From Pseudomonas quebecensis (GTDB lineage: Bacteria > Pseudomonadota > Gammaproteobacteria > Pseudomonadales > Pseudomonadaceae): a DNA stretch of 64,000 nt. Numbering within the stretch: position 1 is the stretch's first letter; every line of letters begins with the position of its first letter. Of the stretch, positions 23,297-31,563 are shown piece by piece. The translations under genes were made by a program, and so were the position numbers. A model generated the notes under the pieces. The model saw only the letters and a list, made by a program, of their open reading frames with translations. It did no database searches and was not told the DNA's origin. The DNA is taken from assembly GCF_026410085.1 (NCBI RefSeq), contig NZ_CP112866.1, positions 806,001 to 870,000 of the forward strand, written 5' to 3'.

Positions 23297-24383
23297 CGGT
23301 GTCTCCTTCGACCATTACGTCAGTGAGGTGCAGGGAGCGGTCCAGGCGCACGCAGTCGGCATAGCTGCCGGGTTGCAGGCGGCCGCGTTCTTCCAGGCCC
23401 AGGTAGTCCGCCGGAAATTGCGACAGGCGTTGAGAGGCTTCGCTGATGGGCAGGCCGATCTTCACCAGGTTGCGCAGCGCCTGGTCCATGGTCAGCGTGC
23501 TGCCCGCCAGGGTGCCGTCGGCCAGGCGCACGCCGCCCAGGCATTTGGTCACGGTGTGGCTGCCCAGCTTGTATTCGCCGTCGGGCATGCCGGCGGCGGC
23601 GGTGGAGTCGGTGACGCAGTACAGGCATGGGATCGAGCGCAACGCCACGCGGATGGCGCCTGGGTGCACATGAAGCAGGTCCGGGATCAGCTCGGCGTAC
23701 TTGGCATGGGCCAGTGCGGCGCCGACGATCCCGGGCTCGCGGTGATGCAGCGGGCTCATGGCGTTGTACAAGTGGGTGAAACTGGTGGCACCGGCGGCGA
23801 GGGCGGCGACGCCTTCTTCATAGCTGCCCAGGGTATGACCGATCTGCATGCGTACGCCGCGTTCGCTGAGGACGCGGATCAACGCATCGTGGCCGGCGAT
23901 TTCCGGTGCGATGGTGATCACTCGGATCGGCGCCAGGCGCAGATAGGCCTCGACTTCCTCCATCAAGGCGGTGTGGGCGAAATTAGGTTGGGCGCCGAGT
24001 TTTCCCGGATTGATGTAGGGCCCTTCCAGGTGCACGCCGAGTACACGGGCGCAGCCGGCGGGGCGCTGCTCGCAGAAAGTGCCGAGCTGGCCCAGTACGC
24101 GGGAGATCTCGTCCACCGGCGCGGTCATGGTGGTGGCCAGCAGCGACGTGGTGCCGAAGCGCACATGGGTGCGGGTGATCGTCTGGAAGGCGGAGGTGCC
24201 TTGCATGATGTCCTTGCCGCCACCGCCGTGCACATGCAGGTCGATAAAGCCCGGTAGCAGGTAGGGCAAATCGTTGTCGGCCGGGTCGCAGGGCGTGCCT
24301 TCAATGGCGGTCACCTTGCCATGTGCATGCGCCAGGCGGCCACGAATCCAACCGTCGGGCGTGAGGATATTGTCTTCGGACAT
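23277..24383 (-). CDS. nagA: N-acetylglucosamine-6-phosphate deacetylase
   Basis: 368 residues, amidohydrolase superfamily. The metal motif HVHGGGG follows PGFID near residue 50, and later HLYNAMSPLHHREPG and the catalytic Asp region (CVTDSTAAAGMPDGEY) match NagA. It removes acetate from GlcNAc-6-P in the cytoplasm, giving the substrate of the SIS deaminase encoded next. It begins 9 bp after nagR ends. No recognisable strong Shine-Dalgarno precedes the ATG. Confidence 0.96.
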   Translation of the reverse strand: MSEDNILTPDGWIRGRLAHAHGKVTAIEGTPCDPADNDLPYLLPGFIDLHVHGGGGKDIMQGTSAFQTITRTHVRFGTTSLLATTMTAPVDEISRVLGQLGTFCEQRPAGCARVLGVHLEGPYINPGKLGAQPNFAHTALMEEVEAYLRLAPIRVITIAPEIAGHDALIRVLSERGVRMQIGHTLGSYEEGVAALAAGATSFTHLYNAMSPLHHREPGIVGAALAHAKYAELIPDLLHVHPGAIRVALRSIPCLYCVTDSTAAAGMPDGEYKLGSHTVTKCLGGVRLADGTLAGSTLTMDQALRNLVKIGLPISEASQRLSQFPADYLGLEERGRLQPGSYADCVRLDRSLHLTDVMVEGDTVDFKNA

Positions 24384-24392
24384 GGCAGTTCT

Positions 24393-25151
24393 CTAAGGCC
24401 GCAGCTCGGCGGCAAAGTCGTATCTGCGCAGCTCCGCTACGAAGTCGTAGTAGTCGTTGCGGCAGTAGGTGTCGGTGATTTCTATCGGTGTGTTGTCGGC
24501 GGTGTAGCCCACGCGGGTCATCAACAACATGGCGGTGCCTGGAGCGATGCCCACCAGCGCGGCGAATTCGTCCGAGGCGTTGATCGCCTGAATGTGCTGC
24601 AGCGCGCGCATGATGGGTTTGCCGATGCTTTCCAGGTACTCGTAGAGCGAGTTGCCGATGGCTTGCGGCTGTGGAAGAACCGAGGCAGGCATTGTGGTCA
24701 TTTCAATTGCCATCACCGTGTCGTCAGCCTTGCGCAGCCGCTTGAGGCGCGCCACTTTGTCGGTGGGCGACAAGGCCAGGCGGATCAGCTCTTCGTGGGT
24801 TGGCTGGGTGATGTCGCGCTCCAGCCATTGGGAGCTGGGCACAAAGCCCTTGAGACGCAACATCTCGCTGAACCCCGAGAGGCGCGACAGCGGCTGTTCC
24901 AGGCGTGGCGTGATAAAGGTCCCGGAGCCTTGGCTGCGGCGGATCAGGCCTTGGGCAAACAGCACCTCGAGTGCCTTGCGGGCCGTGACCCGCGAGATGT
25001 TCAACTGCTCACTGAGTGCCCGTTCCGAGGGCAACGCCTGTTCGGATTTCCACTCGCCGGCATGGATCGCGGCTTCCAGCTTACGCGCCAATTGCAGATA
25101 CAGCGGCGTGGATTGTTTGTCGTCGGGGCGCAGGGCCAGGATGGGATTCAT
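24393..25151 (-). CDS. nagR: GntR/HutC-family regulator of GlcNAc use
   Basis: 252 residues. An N-terminal winged helix (PLYLQLARKLEAAI, LPSERALSEQLNISRVTARKALEVL, GTFI) is followed by a UTRA ligand-binding domain (about residues 90-245) ending ITDTYCRNDYYDFVAELRR, typical of NagR/NagQ/DasR-like proteins that respond to GlcN-6-P or GlcNAc-6-P. First gene of the nag operon, so it is probably autoregulated through the mirrored boxes at 25206-25217 and 25288-25299. Confidence 0.92.
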   Translation of the reverse strand: MNPILALRPDDKQSTPLYLQLARKLEAAIHAGEWKSEQALPSERALSEQLNISRVTARKALEVLFAQGLIRRSQGSGTFITPRLEQPLSRLSGFSEMLRLKGFVPSSQWLERDITQPTHEELIRLALSPTDKVARLKRLRKADDTVMAIEMTTMPASVLPQPQAIGNSLYEYLESIGKPIMRALQHIQAINASDEFAALVGIAPGTAMLLMTRVGYTADNTPIEITDTYCRNDYYDFVAELRRYDFAAELRP

Positions 25152-25205
25152 CTGTCAGGTTTCCGATGCGTTATTGGAGTGTTGTCGCCCGGTAATGGCC
25201 GAAAA

Positions 25206-25217
25206 CTAATACCACTT
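25206..25217. promoter_or_regulatory. Candidate NagR operator, proximal half
   Basis: CTAATACCACTT, 55 bp before the nagR start. It is an exact reverse complement of the box at 25288-25299. A second ATACCA follows directly (25219-25226), making an imperfect site. GntR/HutC regulators of GlcNAc genes bind TGGTAT-type half-sites. Confidence 0.6.
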
Positions 25218-25287
25218 AAATACCATGTCAATGCCACCAGAACAGTGCGTACAGGGCTGTCAGGGCTCTGTTCAGGTGCCTGGTTTC

Positions 25288-25299
25288 AAGTGGTATTAG
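25288..25299. promoter_or_regulatory. Candidate NagR operator, distal half
   Basis: AAGTGGTATTAG, the exact reverse complement of 25206-25217, with centres 82 bp apart. The spacing of about eight helical turns would allow looping over the nag promoter. The rest of 25300-25411 has no visible gene. Confidence 0.6.
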
Positions 25300-25411
25300 A
25301 GAGGTCTTCCGCGCGTGCATAACGGCGTAGCCGGCGCGGTGAACTGGTATTCACCGGCGGGCATTGTCGGGGGAGGTTTTTTTTTCGAATTATTTTACGA
25401 GTGGTCGACGA

Positions 25412-25915
25412 TTACGGCCGGATCTCGATCAGCGTGCCATCCTTGACCAGGTTCCAGACTTCGCGCATGTCCACATTGCGCATACCGATGCAGCCGTCGG
25501 TCCAGTCCAGGGTGTGGAACCACTGTTCCGGGTAGTCCTCGGTGTCGGGGGTGCCGTGGATCATGATCATGCTGCCGGGCTTGACGCCTTCGCGGCGTGC
25601 GCGTGCGGCATCGCTGATATTAGGGTAGGAGATGTGCATGGCCAGGTTGAAGCGCTCACTGGTCTTGCGCCAGTCGATCCAATACAGGCCTTCGGGTGTG
25701 CGGCGATCGCCTTCGATCAGCTTGGGGCCTTTGGGGTTCTTGCCCAGGGAGATGCGATAGGTCTTGAGCGGCTTGCCGTCGTTGATCAGTTGCAACTGAT
25801 GGGCGGACTTGAGTACCAGGACTTTCTCGACCGGCTTGCCGCCCAGGGTTTCCAGGGTGGAGGCTGACGACAACGCGGCGAACGACAGGCAGAGCAAAGC
25901 AAGCAACCAACGCAT
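25412..25915 (-). CDS. L,D-transpeptidase (YkuD) family protein, exported
   Basis: 167 residues. A signal peptide MRWLLALLCLSFAALSSAS leads into a YkuD domain with the catalytic motif: MIHGTP, then a spacer and TDGCIGM with the nucleophile Cys. Members form 3-3 crosslinks in peptidoglycan or attach proteins to it; some have other roles, so the precise activity is open. It is a single gene on the minus strand, 37 bp after the stop side of the Nudix gene upstream, possibly co-transcribed with it. Confidence 0.9.
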   Translation of the reverse strand: MRWLLALLCLSFAALSSASTLETLGGKPVEKVLVLKSAHQLQLINDGKPLKTYRISLGKNPKGPKLIEGDRRTPEGLYWIDWRKTSERFNLAMHISYPNISDAARARREGVKPGSMIMIHGTPDTEDYPEQWFHTLDWTDGCIGMRNVDMREVWNLVKDGTLIEIRP

Positions 25916-25952
25916 TGAAACGATTTCCCTTTGAAGGCCGTCTGCCGGTTTG

Positions 25953-26501
25953 TTATTGGGCGGGCTTGGCGAGTGGCGGCACCGATTCGCTGCGTACCGG
26001 GTAGGCCTGTTGCCTGCGGTCAGCGAAGAAGCATTCTAAGGTACGCCCGACCGTGCGGAAAGCCAGCTCGGACCAAGGGATGTCGGCTTCGGCGAACAGC
26101 TTCACTTCCAGGCTCTCGGCACCTGCGGCGAAGTCGAGGTCGATCAGCTCGGCGCGGTAGAAAATATGCACCTGGCTGATGTGGGGCACGTTGATCAACG
26201 TGTAGAGGCTCAAGTTGCGCACGCGGGCACAGGCTTCTTCCAGGGTTTCGCGCATGGCGGCCTGTTCCACCGTTTCGCCGTTTTCCATGAAGCCGGCCGG
26301 CAGGGTCCAGTAACCCAGGCGCGGCTCGATGGCGCGGCGGCACAACAGCACGTGGTCGCCCCACACCGGCACGGTGCCGGCGACGATATTGGGGTTCTGA
26401 TAATGAATGGTCGAGCAGTGATCGCACACATAGCGAAGGCGCGCGTCGCCATCGGGAATGCGTTGGGTCACCGGTTTACCGCACTGGCTGCAGAATTTCA
26501 T
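25953..26501 (-). CDS. Nudix hydrolase with N-terminal zinc ribbon
   Basis: 182 residues from the ATG at 26501. The earlier in-frame ATG at 26528 lacks support, while AGGA lies before 26501. The N-terminus has a four-Cys zinc ribbon (FCSQCGKP, CDHCSTIHYQNP), followed by a Nudix box (GFMENGETVEQAAMRETLEE) in which the usual Gly after EE is replaced by ACA. The family resembles NudC-like or ADP-ribose/NADH pyrophosphatases; the substrate cannot be read from the sequence. It is divergent from the CoA pyrophosphatase gene across 146 bp. Confidence 0.88.
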   Translation of the reverse strand: MKFCSQCGKPVTQRIPDGDARLRYVCDHCSTIHYQNPNIVAGTVPVWGDHVLLCRRAIEPRLGYWTLPAGFMENGETVEQAAMRETLEEACARVRNLSLYTLINVPHISQVHIFYRAELIDLDFAAGAESLEVKLFAEADIPWSELAFRTVGRTLECFFADRRQQAYPVRSESVPPLAKPAQ

Positions 26502-26647
26502 GCTGGGGTTCCTGGAGAGTGCGTCCATCTTGGCTTGGGGCCAGGCGTTCCTGCAAGTTGTCGTTTAGCGACACCGCTCCGGTTTGGGCTTGGGCGCCCG
26601 CGCGCTTTGGTGCATGATGCCAGGTAGCCAACAGATCGAGATGACTC

Positions 26648-27250
26648 ATGCTGGACGAGCTACTTCGCCGGGTAAGCAATCACACGCCGCATACGCTGGA
26701 GACTGACGGGCGTTTCCCTGAAGCGGCGGTGCTGGTGCCGATCACCCGCAGTGACGAACCTGAGCTGATCCTGACCCTGCGCGCCAGCGGCCTGTCGACC
26801 CACGGTGGCGAAGTGGCCTTTCCCGGTGGGCGCCGTGACCCCGAAGACCCGGACCTGATCTTCACCGCCCTGCGCGAAGCTGAGGAAGAAATCGGCCTGG
26901 CACCGGGCCTGGTGGAAATTATCGGCCCCCTGAGTCCACTGATCTCACTGCATGGCATTCGTGTCACGCCTTATGTCGGTGTCATCCCCGACTACGTCGA
27001 GTACCTGGCCAACGATGCCGAGATTGCCGCTGTCTTCAGCGTACCCTTGGATTTTTTCCGACAGGACCCGCGCGAACATACCCACAGGATCGACTACCAA
27101 GGCCGTAGTTGGTATGTGCCCAGCTATCGTTATGGCGAGTACAAAATCTGGGGGTTGACGGCAATCATGATCGTCGAGCTGATCAACGTGCTCTATGACG
27201 ACGCGCAGATCAGCCTGCACAATCCACCCAAGAGCTTTATTAATCGCTAA
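26648..27250 (+). CDS. CoA pyrophosphatase (Nudix)
   Basis: 200 residues. It has the CoA-type Nudix signature: VAFPGGRRDPED followed by REAEEEIGL, and before it AVLVPITR and LTLRASGLSTHGGEV, characteristic of the NudL family, which splits CoA into 4'-phosphopantetheine and 3',5'-ADP. The ATG at 26648 is the first in the frame, following a purine-rich GAGATGACTC. It starts a short operon with a gamma-carbonic anhydrase gene (35 bp later) and a DUF1289 gene. Confidence 0.92.
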   Translation: MLDELLRRVSNHTPHTLETDGRFPEAAVLVPITRSDEPELILTLRASGLSTHGGEVAFPGGRRDPEDPDLIFTALREAEEEIGLAPGLVEIIGPLSPLISLHGIRVTPYVGVIPDYVEYLANDAEIAAVFSVPLDFFRQDPREHTHRIDYQGRSWYVPSYRYGEYKIWGLTAIMIVELINVLYDDAQISLHNPPKSFINR

Positions 27251-27285
27251 GCCATCGAACGAATGGCCCGCCGTGAGGAATAACC

Positions 27286-27810
27286 ATGAAATACCGCCTG
27301 GGCGACGCCCACGTCGAGACGCATCCCAGCAGTTGGGTCGCGCCCAATGCCACGCTGGTGGGCAAGGTCAAGCTGGAGGAGGGCGCCAACGTCTGGTTCA
27401 ACGCGGTATTGCGCGGCGACAACGAACTGATCCTGATCGGCAGGAACAGCAACGTGCAGGACGGCAGCGTGATGCACACCGACATGGGCTACCCGCTGAC
27501 CCTGGGTACCGGCGTGACCATTGGCCATAACGCGATGTTGCATGGCTGCACCGTAGGCGATTACAGCCTGATCGGCATCAATGCCGTGGTGCTCAACGGC
27601 GCGAAGATCGGCAAGCATTGCATTATCGGCGCCAATTCGCTGATTGGCGAAGGCAAGGAGATCCCCGATGGTTCACTGGTGATGGGCTCGCCGGGCAAAG
27701 TGGTGCGTGAATTGACCGAGGCGCAGAAGAGGATGCTCGAGGCCAGTGCCGCGCACTATGTACACAATTCGCAGCGTTATGCCCGTGATCTGGCTGAGCA
27801 GGAAGAATGA
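27286..27810 (+). CDS. Gamma-class carbonic anhydrase family protein (YrdA/PaaY-like)
   Basis: 174 residues folding as a left-handed beta-helix of hexapeptide repeats ([16 protein letters not shown], then [19 protein letters not shown]). The three zinc-ligand histidines are in VMHTDMG and [10 protein letters not shown]. The N-terminus [22 protein letters not shown] is typical. Real carbonic anhydrase activity has been shown for only some members. The stop overlaps the start of the next gene (ATGA). Confidence 0.93.
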   Translation: MKYRLGDAHVETHPSSWVAPNATLVGKVKLEEGANVWFNAVLRGDNELILIGRNSNVQDGSVMHTDMGYPLTLGTGVTIGHNAMLHGCTVGDYSLIGINAVVLNGAKIGKHCIIGANSLIGEGKEIPDGSLVMGSPGKVVRELTEAQKRMLEASAAHYVHNSQRYARDLAEQEE

Positions 27811-28022
27811 GTGCAGTTGAACGACCTGTTGCATCGCCCTGCGTGAGCATTTGCGCGCTGGATGATGATGACATCTGTACCGGCTGCCAGCGCACCGTGG
27901 ATGAAATCACACGCTGGAGTCGCATGGATAATGCCGAGCGTCGGGTAGTGTTGGGGTTGTGCCATGAGCGGGCCTTGGCGAGTGGGTGGGTGTTTATGGC
28001 TTCTGGTAAATCCGGCGCCTGA
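27807..28022 (+). CDS. DUF1289 domain protein
   Basis: 71 residues starting within the stop of the carbonic-anhydrase-like gene (ATGA overlap), so translation is coupled. The motif [26 protein letters not shown] has the conserved cysteines of DUF1289, a small likely metal-binding family. The function is unknown. Confidence 0.9.
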   Translation: MSAVERPVASPCVSICALDDDDICTGCQRTVDEITRWSRMDNAERRVVLGLCHERALASGWVFMASGKSGA

Positions 28023-28074
28023 ACCATTGCCCCCGATAAGGCCCCCCAGACGACATATGTCTTAATGTGAAGTA

Positions 28075-28097
28075 CCCTGTGCCCCTTATACACAGGG
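28075..28097 (+). promoter_or_regulatory. Hairpin covering the likely Shine-Dalgarno of the VUT transporter gene
   Basis: CCCTGTG (28075-28081) pairs with CACAGGG (28091-28097). The AGGG that would serve as Shine-Dalgarno, 11 bases before the ATG at 28109, is in the 3' arm, so folding would block translation. No T-run follows, which argues against a terminator. It does not fit the preQ1-I consensus (no A-rich tail). Confidence 0.4.
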
Positions 28098-28108
28098 CCC
28101 ATCCCGCC

Positions 28109-28576
28109 ATGCTCTTCCTGATCGCCTACATCAGCAGCGTCGTGCTGATCAACTTCGCCTTCTCCACCGCCCCGCACCTGGATGTGATCTGGTCCGCCTG
28201 GGGTGGCCTGGTGTTTATCCTGCGCGACATGGTGCAAACCCGCTTCGGCCACGGTGCGATCATTGCCATGCTGGCGGCGCTGGTGCTGTCGTATATCACC
28301 TCCGACCCGTCCATCGCCCTGGCCAGCGCCACGGCGTTCGCGGTGTCCGAGTGCATCGACTGGCTGGTGTTCAGCATCACCAAGCGCCCGTTGCACGACC
28401 GCCTGTGGATAAGTTCGGCGCTGAGCATTCCCCTCGATACGTTTATCTTCTTCGGCCTGATCGGCGCGCTGACCCCGATGGTGGCAGGCACCGCGCTCGT
28501 GTCGAAATTCGCCGGGGTCACGGCGGTGTGGCTGATCATGGCCTGGCGCCTGCGCAAACGGGTGGTCGCCAACTGA
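28109..28576 (+). CDS. VUT-family (YhhQ-like) inner membrane transporter, probable queuosine precursor uptake
   Basis: 155 residues from the ATG at 28109, chosen because the protein then begins with its first membrane helix (MLFLIAYISSVVLINFAF). An in-frame ATG at 28067 would add 14 residues including PLIHRAHP and is less likely. About five to six hydrophobic helices are visible, with SECIDWLVFSITK, typical of the VUT/ECF-S-like family (PF02592) that takes up preQ0/preQ1. The length is at the short end for the family. The gene is single, followed by purT after 69 bp. Confidence 0.78.
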   Translation: MLFLIAYISSVVLINFAFSTAPHLDVIWSAWGGLVFILRDMVQTRFGHGAIIAMLAALVLSYITSDPSIALASATAFAVSECIDWLVFSITKRPLHDRLWISSALSIPLDTFIFFGLIGALTPMVAGTALVSKFAGVTAVWLIMAWRLRKRVVAN

Positions 28577-28584
28577 GGCCAATT

Positions 28585-28603
28585 TTTACAGTTCATGTAA
28601 AAT
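28585..28603 (+). promoter_or_regulatory. Dyad and -10-like sequence upstream of purT
   Basis: TTTACA-GTTCA-TGTAAA (28585-28601) is a perfect six-base inverted repeat overlapping a TAAAAT -10-like box (28598-28603), 43 bp before the purT start. It may be a promoter with an overlapping operator. The regulator is unknown and no clear -35 is seen. Confidence 0.35.
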
Positions 28604-28645
28604 GCCGGCCTTTCTCCCCATGATCCGCTCCCCTGAGGACCTGAG

Positions 28646-29827
28646 ATGACCCGAATCGGAACTCCATTGTCGCCGACCGCGACCCGCGTTTTGCTGTGTG
28701 GCTGCGGTGAACTGGGCAAGGAAGTGGTAATCGAACTGCAACGCCTGGGCGTTGAAGTGATTGCCGTGGATCGTTACGCCAATGCGCCGGCCATGCAGGT
28801 GGCCCATCGCAGCCATGTGATCAACATGCTCGACGGCGCCGCCCTGCGTGCGGTGATCGAAGCGGAAAAACCGCACTTCATCGTGCCGGAAATCGAAGCC
28901 ATCGCCACCGCCACCCTGGTGGAACTGGAGGCCGAAGGCTTCACCGTGATCCCGACCGCGCGCGCCACATCGCTGACCATGAACCGTGAAGGCATCCGTC
29001 GCCTGGCCGCGGAAGAACTGGACCTGCCGACCTCGCCGTACCACTTCGCCGACACCTTCGAAGACTACAGCAAGGCCGTCCATGACCTGGGCTTCCCGTG
29101 CGTGGTCAAGCCGGTGATGAGTTCGTCGGGCAAGGGCCAGAGCCTGCTGCGCAGCGCCGACGACGTGCAGAAGGCCTGGGACTACGCTCAGGAGGGCGGG
29201 CGTGCCGGCAAGGGCCGGGTGATCATTGAGGGCTTTATCGATTTCGACTATGAAATCACCCTGCTGACCGTGCGCCACATCGGCGGCACCACGTTCTGCG
29301 CGCCGGTCGGCCATCGCCAGGAAAAGGGCGACTATCAGGAATCCTGGCAGCCACAGGCCATGAGCCCGATTGCCCTGGCCGAATCCGAGCGCGTGGCCAA
29401 GGCCGTGACCGAGGCCTTGGGCGGGCGTGGCCTGTTCGGCGTGGAGCTGTTCATCAAAGGCGATCAGGTGTGGTTCAGCGAAGTGTCGCCGCGCCCGCAT
29501 GACACCGGCCTGGTGACCCTGATTTCCCAGGACCTGTCGCAGTTCGCCCTGCATGCACGCGCGATTCTCGGGCTGCCGATCCCGCTGATCCGCCAGTTCG
29601 GGCCTTCGGCGTCGGCGGTGATCCTGGTGGAAGGGCAGTCGACCCAGACCGCGTTCGCCAACCTCGGCGCCGCGTTGAGCGAGCCGGACACGGCGTTGCG
29701 TCTGTTTGGTAAGCCTGAAGTGAACGGCCAGCGCCGCATGGGCGTGGCGTTGGCGCGGGATGAGTCGATTGAAGCGGCTCGGGCCAAGGCTACCCGTGCT
29801 TCTAAAGCGGTTGTCGTAGAGCTCTAA
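28646..29827 (+). CDS. purT: Formate-dependent phosphoribosylglycinamide formyltransferase
   Basis: 393 residues, full length for PurT. ATP-grasp enzyme making formyl-GAR from GAR, formate and ATP, the folate-independent route of purine step three. Visible are the N-terminal nucleotide fold ([21 protein letters not shown]), the Pro-Ser-Ser loop region [27 protein letters not shown] and the metal-binding [15 protein letters not shown]. The start ATG follows CTGAGGACCTGAG. It complements purL at 6904 in the same pathway. REP elements follow its stop. Confidence 0.97.
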   Translation: MTRIGTPLSPTATRVLLCGCGELGKEVVIELQRLGVEVIAVDRYANAPAMQVAHRSHVINMLDGAALRAVIEAEKPHFIVPEIEAIATATLVELEAEGFTVIPTARATSLTMNREGIRRLAAEELDLPTSPYHFADTFEDYSKAVHDLGFPCVVKPVMSSSGKGQSLLRSADDVQKAWDYAQEGGRAGKGRVIIEGFIDFDYEITLLTVRHIGGTTFCAPVGHRQEKGDYQESWQPQAMSPIALAESERVAKAVTEALGGRGLFGVELFIKGDQVWFSEVSPRPHDTGLVTLISQDLSQFALHARAILGLPIPLIRQFGPSASAVILVEGQSTQTAFANLGAALSEPDTALRLFGKPEVNGQRRMGVALARDESIEAARAKATRASKAVVVEL

Positions 29828-29830
29828 AAG

Positions 29831-29903
29831 CATCGGGGGCAAGCCCCCTCCCACATTTGACTGTATTCACAAATTAAAGTGGGAGGGGGCTTGCCCCCGA
29901 TAG
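29831..29903. repeat. REP pair after purT
   Basis: CATCGGGGGCAAGCCCCCTC and its inverted partner GGGGGCTTGCCCCCGATAG flank a 17-base spacer. The outer arms also pair, so the whole 73 bp can fold as one long hairpin. Confidence 0.88.
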
Positions 29904-29929
29904 CGGCCCATCACGCCACCTTGACGCAC

Positions 29930-30034
29930 ATCGTTCCCACGCTCTGCGTGGGAATGCCTCTTGTGACGCTCTGCGTCACGCTGGGACGCGGAGCGTCCTG
30001 GGCTGCATTCCCACGCGGAGCGCGGGAGCGATCA
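29930..30034. repeat. Palindromic repeat element, same family as 4467-4580
   Basis: Begins ATCGTTCCCACGCTCTGCG and ends with the inverted CCCACGCGGAGCGCGGGAGC, with an inner GACGCTCTGCGTCACG / GACGCGGAGCGTCC pair. It ends five bases before the stop codon of the MHS transporter, as the copy at 5045-5158 abuts that of mltF. Confidence 0.8.
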
Positions 30035-30038
30035 GGTT

Positions 30039-31349
30039 TCAGGCAACCCTGTTCAAATCGTTATCCCGCGTCTCCTTCAGGCACAGCACGGCGATCAAGC
30101 TGAGCAACGCTGCCGCCGACACATACCCACCCACATAACTCAGACCGCCCATCGCCACCAGCTTGGTCGCGAAGAATGGCGCGGCCGATGCGCCAACGAT
30201 GCCGCCCAGGTTATACGCCGCCGAAGCTCCGGTATAACGCACGCGGGTCGGGAACAGCTCCGGCAACAGCGCACCCATCGGGGCGAAGGTCACGCCCATC
30301 AGGAACAGTTCCAGCGCCAGGAACAGCGCCACGGCCCAGGTGGAACCATGGGTCAGCAGCGGCTCCATGGTGAAACCGGACAGAATCGCCAGGATCGCAC
30401 CGACGATCAGCACGGGTTTACGCCCGTAACGGTCGCTGGCCAATGCGGCGATGGGCGTGGCCAATCCCATGAACAGCACCGCAAAGCACAGCAGGCCAAG
30501 GAAGGTTTCGCGGCTGTAGCCCAAGGTTGAAACGCCGTAGCTCAGGGAAAACGCCGTGGTAATATAGAACAGTGCATAACACACCACCATCGACGCGGCG
30601 CCCAGCAACACCGGCAGCCAATGCTGGCTGAACAGTTCTACCAGCGGCACCTTCACCGGTGCTTCCTTGGCCACCGCCTTGGCGAACACCGGGGTTTCAT
30701 GCAGCTTCAGACGCGCATACAGGCCGATCATCACCAGCGCGGCGCTGAGGATGAACGGAATGCGCCAGCCCCAACTGCGGAACTGTTCGTCGTTCAGGCT
30801 CATGGCCAGGATCAGGAACAAGCCATTGGCCGCCAGAAAACCGATCGAAGGCCCCAGTTGCGGGAACATGCCGAACCAGGCCCGTTTGCCCTTGGGCGCA
30901 TTCTCGGTCGCCAGCAGCGCCGCGCCACCCCATTCCCCGCCAAGGCCCAGGCCCTGGCCGAAACGCAGCACACACAACAGGATCGGCGCCCAGGCGCCAA
31001 TGCTGTCGTAGCCGGGCAGCAAACCAATCAGCGTGGTACAGACGCCCATCAGCAACAACGACGCCACCAGTGTCGACTTGCGGCCGATGCGGTCGCCGAA
31101 ATGGCCAAACAGCGCAGAGCCCAGCGGGCGGGCGATAAAGGCGATACCGAAGGTCAGGAACGACGCCAGCATCTGCGCGGTGCCGGAGCTCTGCGGGAAG
31201 AACACCGGGCCGATCACCAATGCCGCGGCGGTGGCGTAGATATAGAAATCGTAGAACTCGATGGCGGTGCCGACGATGCTCGCGGTCGCAACCCGCGCGG
31301 TCGAGTTGCTCGGGGCGGCGGTTGCGGCCTCGTTATAGGTGGTGCTCAT
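30039..31349 (-). CDS. MFS metabolite:H+ symporter (MHS family)
   Basis: 436 residues from the ATG at 31349, with AGGGAT six bases upstream. The in-frame extension to 31538 has no such site. Twelve membrane helices can be traced. Family marks are GTAIEFYDFYIYATAAALV, the loop GHFGDRIGRKSTLVASL and FGQGLGLGGEWGGAALLATENAP, which place it in the MHS family (ShiA/ProP/KgtP-like). The substrate is unknown; members carry organic acids, betaines or shikimate. Single gene between repeat elements. Confidence 0.92.
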   Translation of the reverse strand: MSTTYNEAATAAPSNSTARVATASIVGTAIEFYDFYIYATAAALVIGPVFFPQSSGTAQMLASFLTFGIAFIARPLGSALFGHFGDRIGRKSTLVASLLLMGVCTTLIGLLPGYDSIGAWAPILLCVLRFGQGLGLGGEWGGAALLATENAPKGKRAWFGMFPQLGPSIGFLAANGLFLILAMSLNDEQFRSWGWRIPFILSAALVMIGLYARLKLHETPVFAKAVAKEAPVKVPLVELFSQHWLPVLLGAASMVVCYALFYITTAFSLSYGVSTLGYSRETFLGLLCFAVLFMGLATPIAALASDRYGRKPVLIVGAILAILSGFTMEPLLTHGSTWAVALFLALELFLMGVTFAPMGALLPELFPTRVRYTGASAAYNLGGIVGASAAPFFATKLVAMGGLSYVGGYVSAAALLSLIAVLCLKETRDNDLNRVA

Positions 31350-31511
31350 GGTGGTATCCCTGACGGTCGTTGCGCGTTTTGGACGCGGATTATTATTGGT
31401 CGAACACCCATGGATCAGGGTTGCACGCGGTCGGGCGAAGCTTGGATAAACCGCAGGGATTATAGGAAGGGGTCTGGAATTACAACAAGAGCCGACACAC
31501 CGCAAATCTAA

Positions 31512-31540
31512 ATGTGGGAGGTGGCAAGGTCCTCCCACAT
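31512..31540. repeat. REP-like hairpin
   Basis: ATGTGGGAGG / CCTCCCACAT inverted repeat with a short loop, between the start side of the MHS gene and the stop of the CNNM gene. It may serve as a weak terminator for the CNNM gene. Confidence 0.7.
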
Positions 31541-31563
31541 CGCAGCTGTTTGCTGTCAGGTGC

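Noticed and set aside
28067..28111. preQ1-I riboswitch before the VUT gene
   Set aside because: The hairpin lacks the A-rich 3' tail and loop consensus; kept only as an unexplained hairpin.
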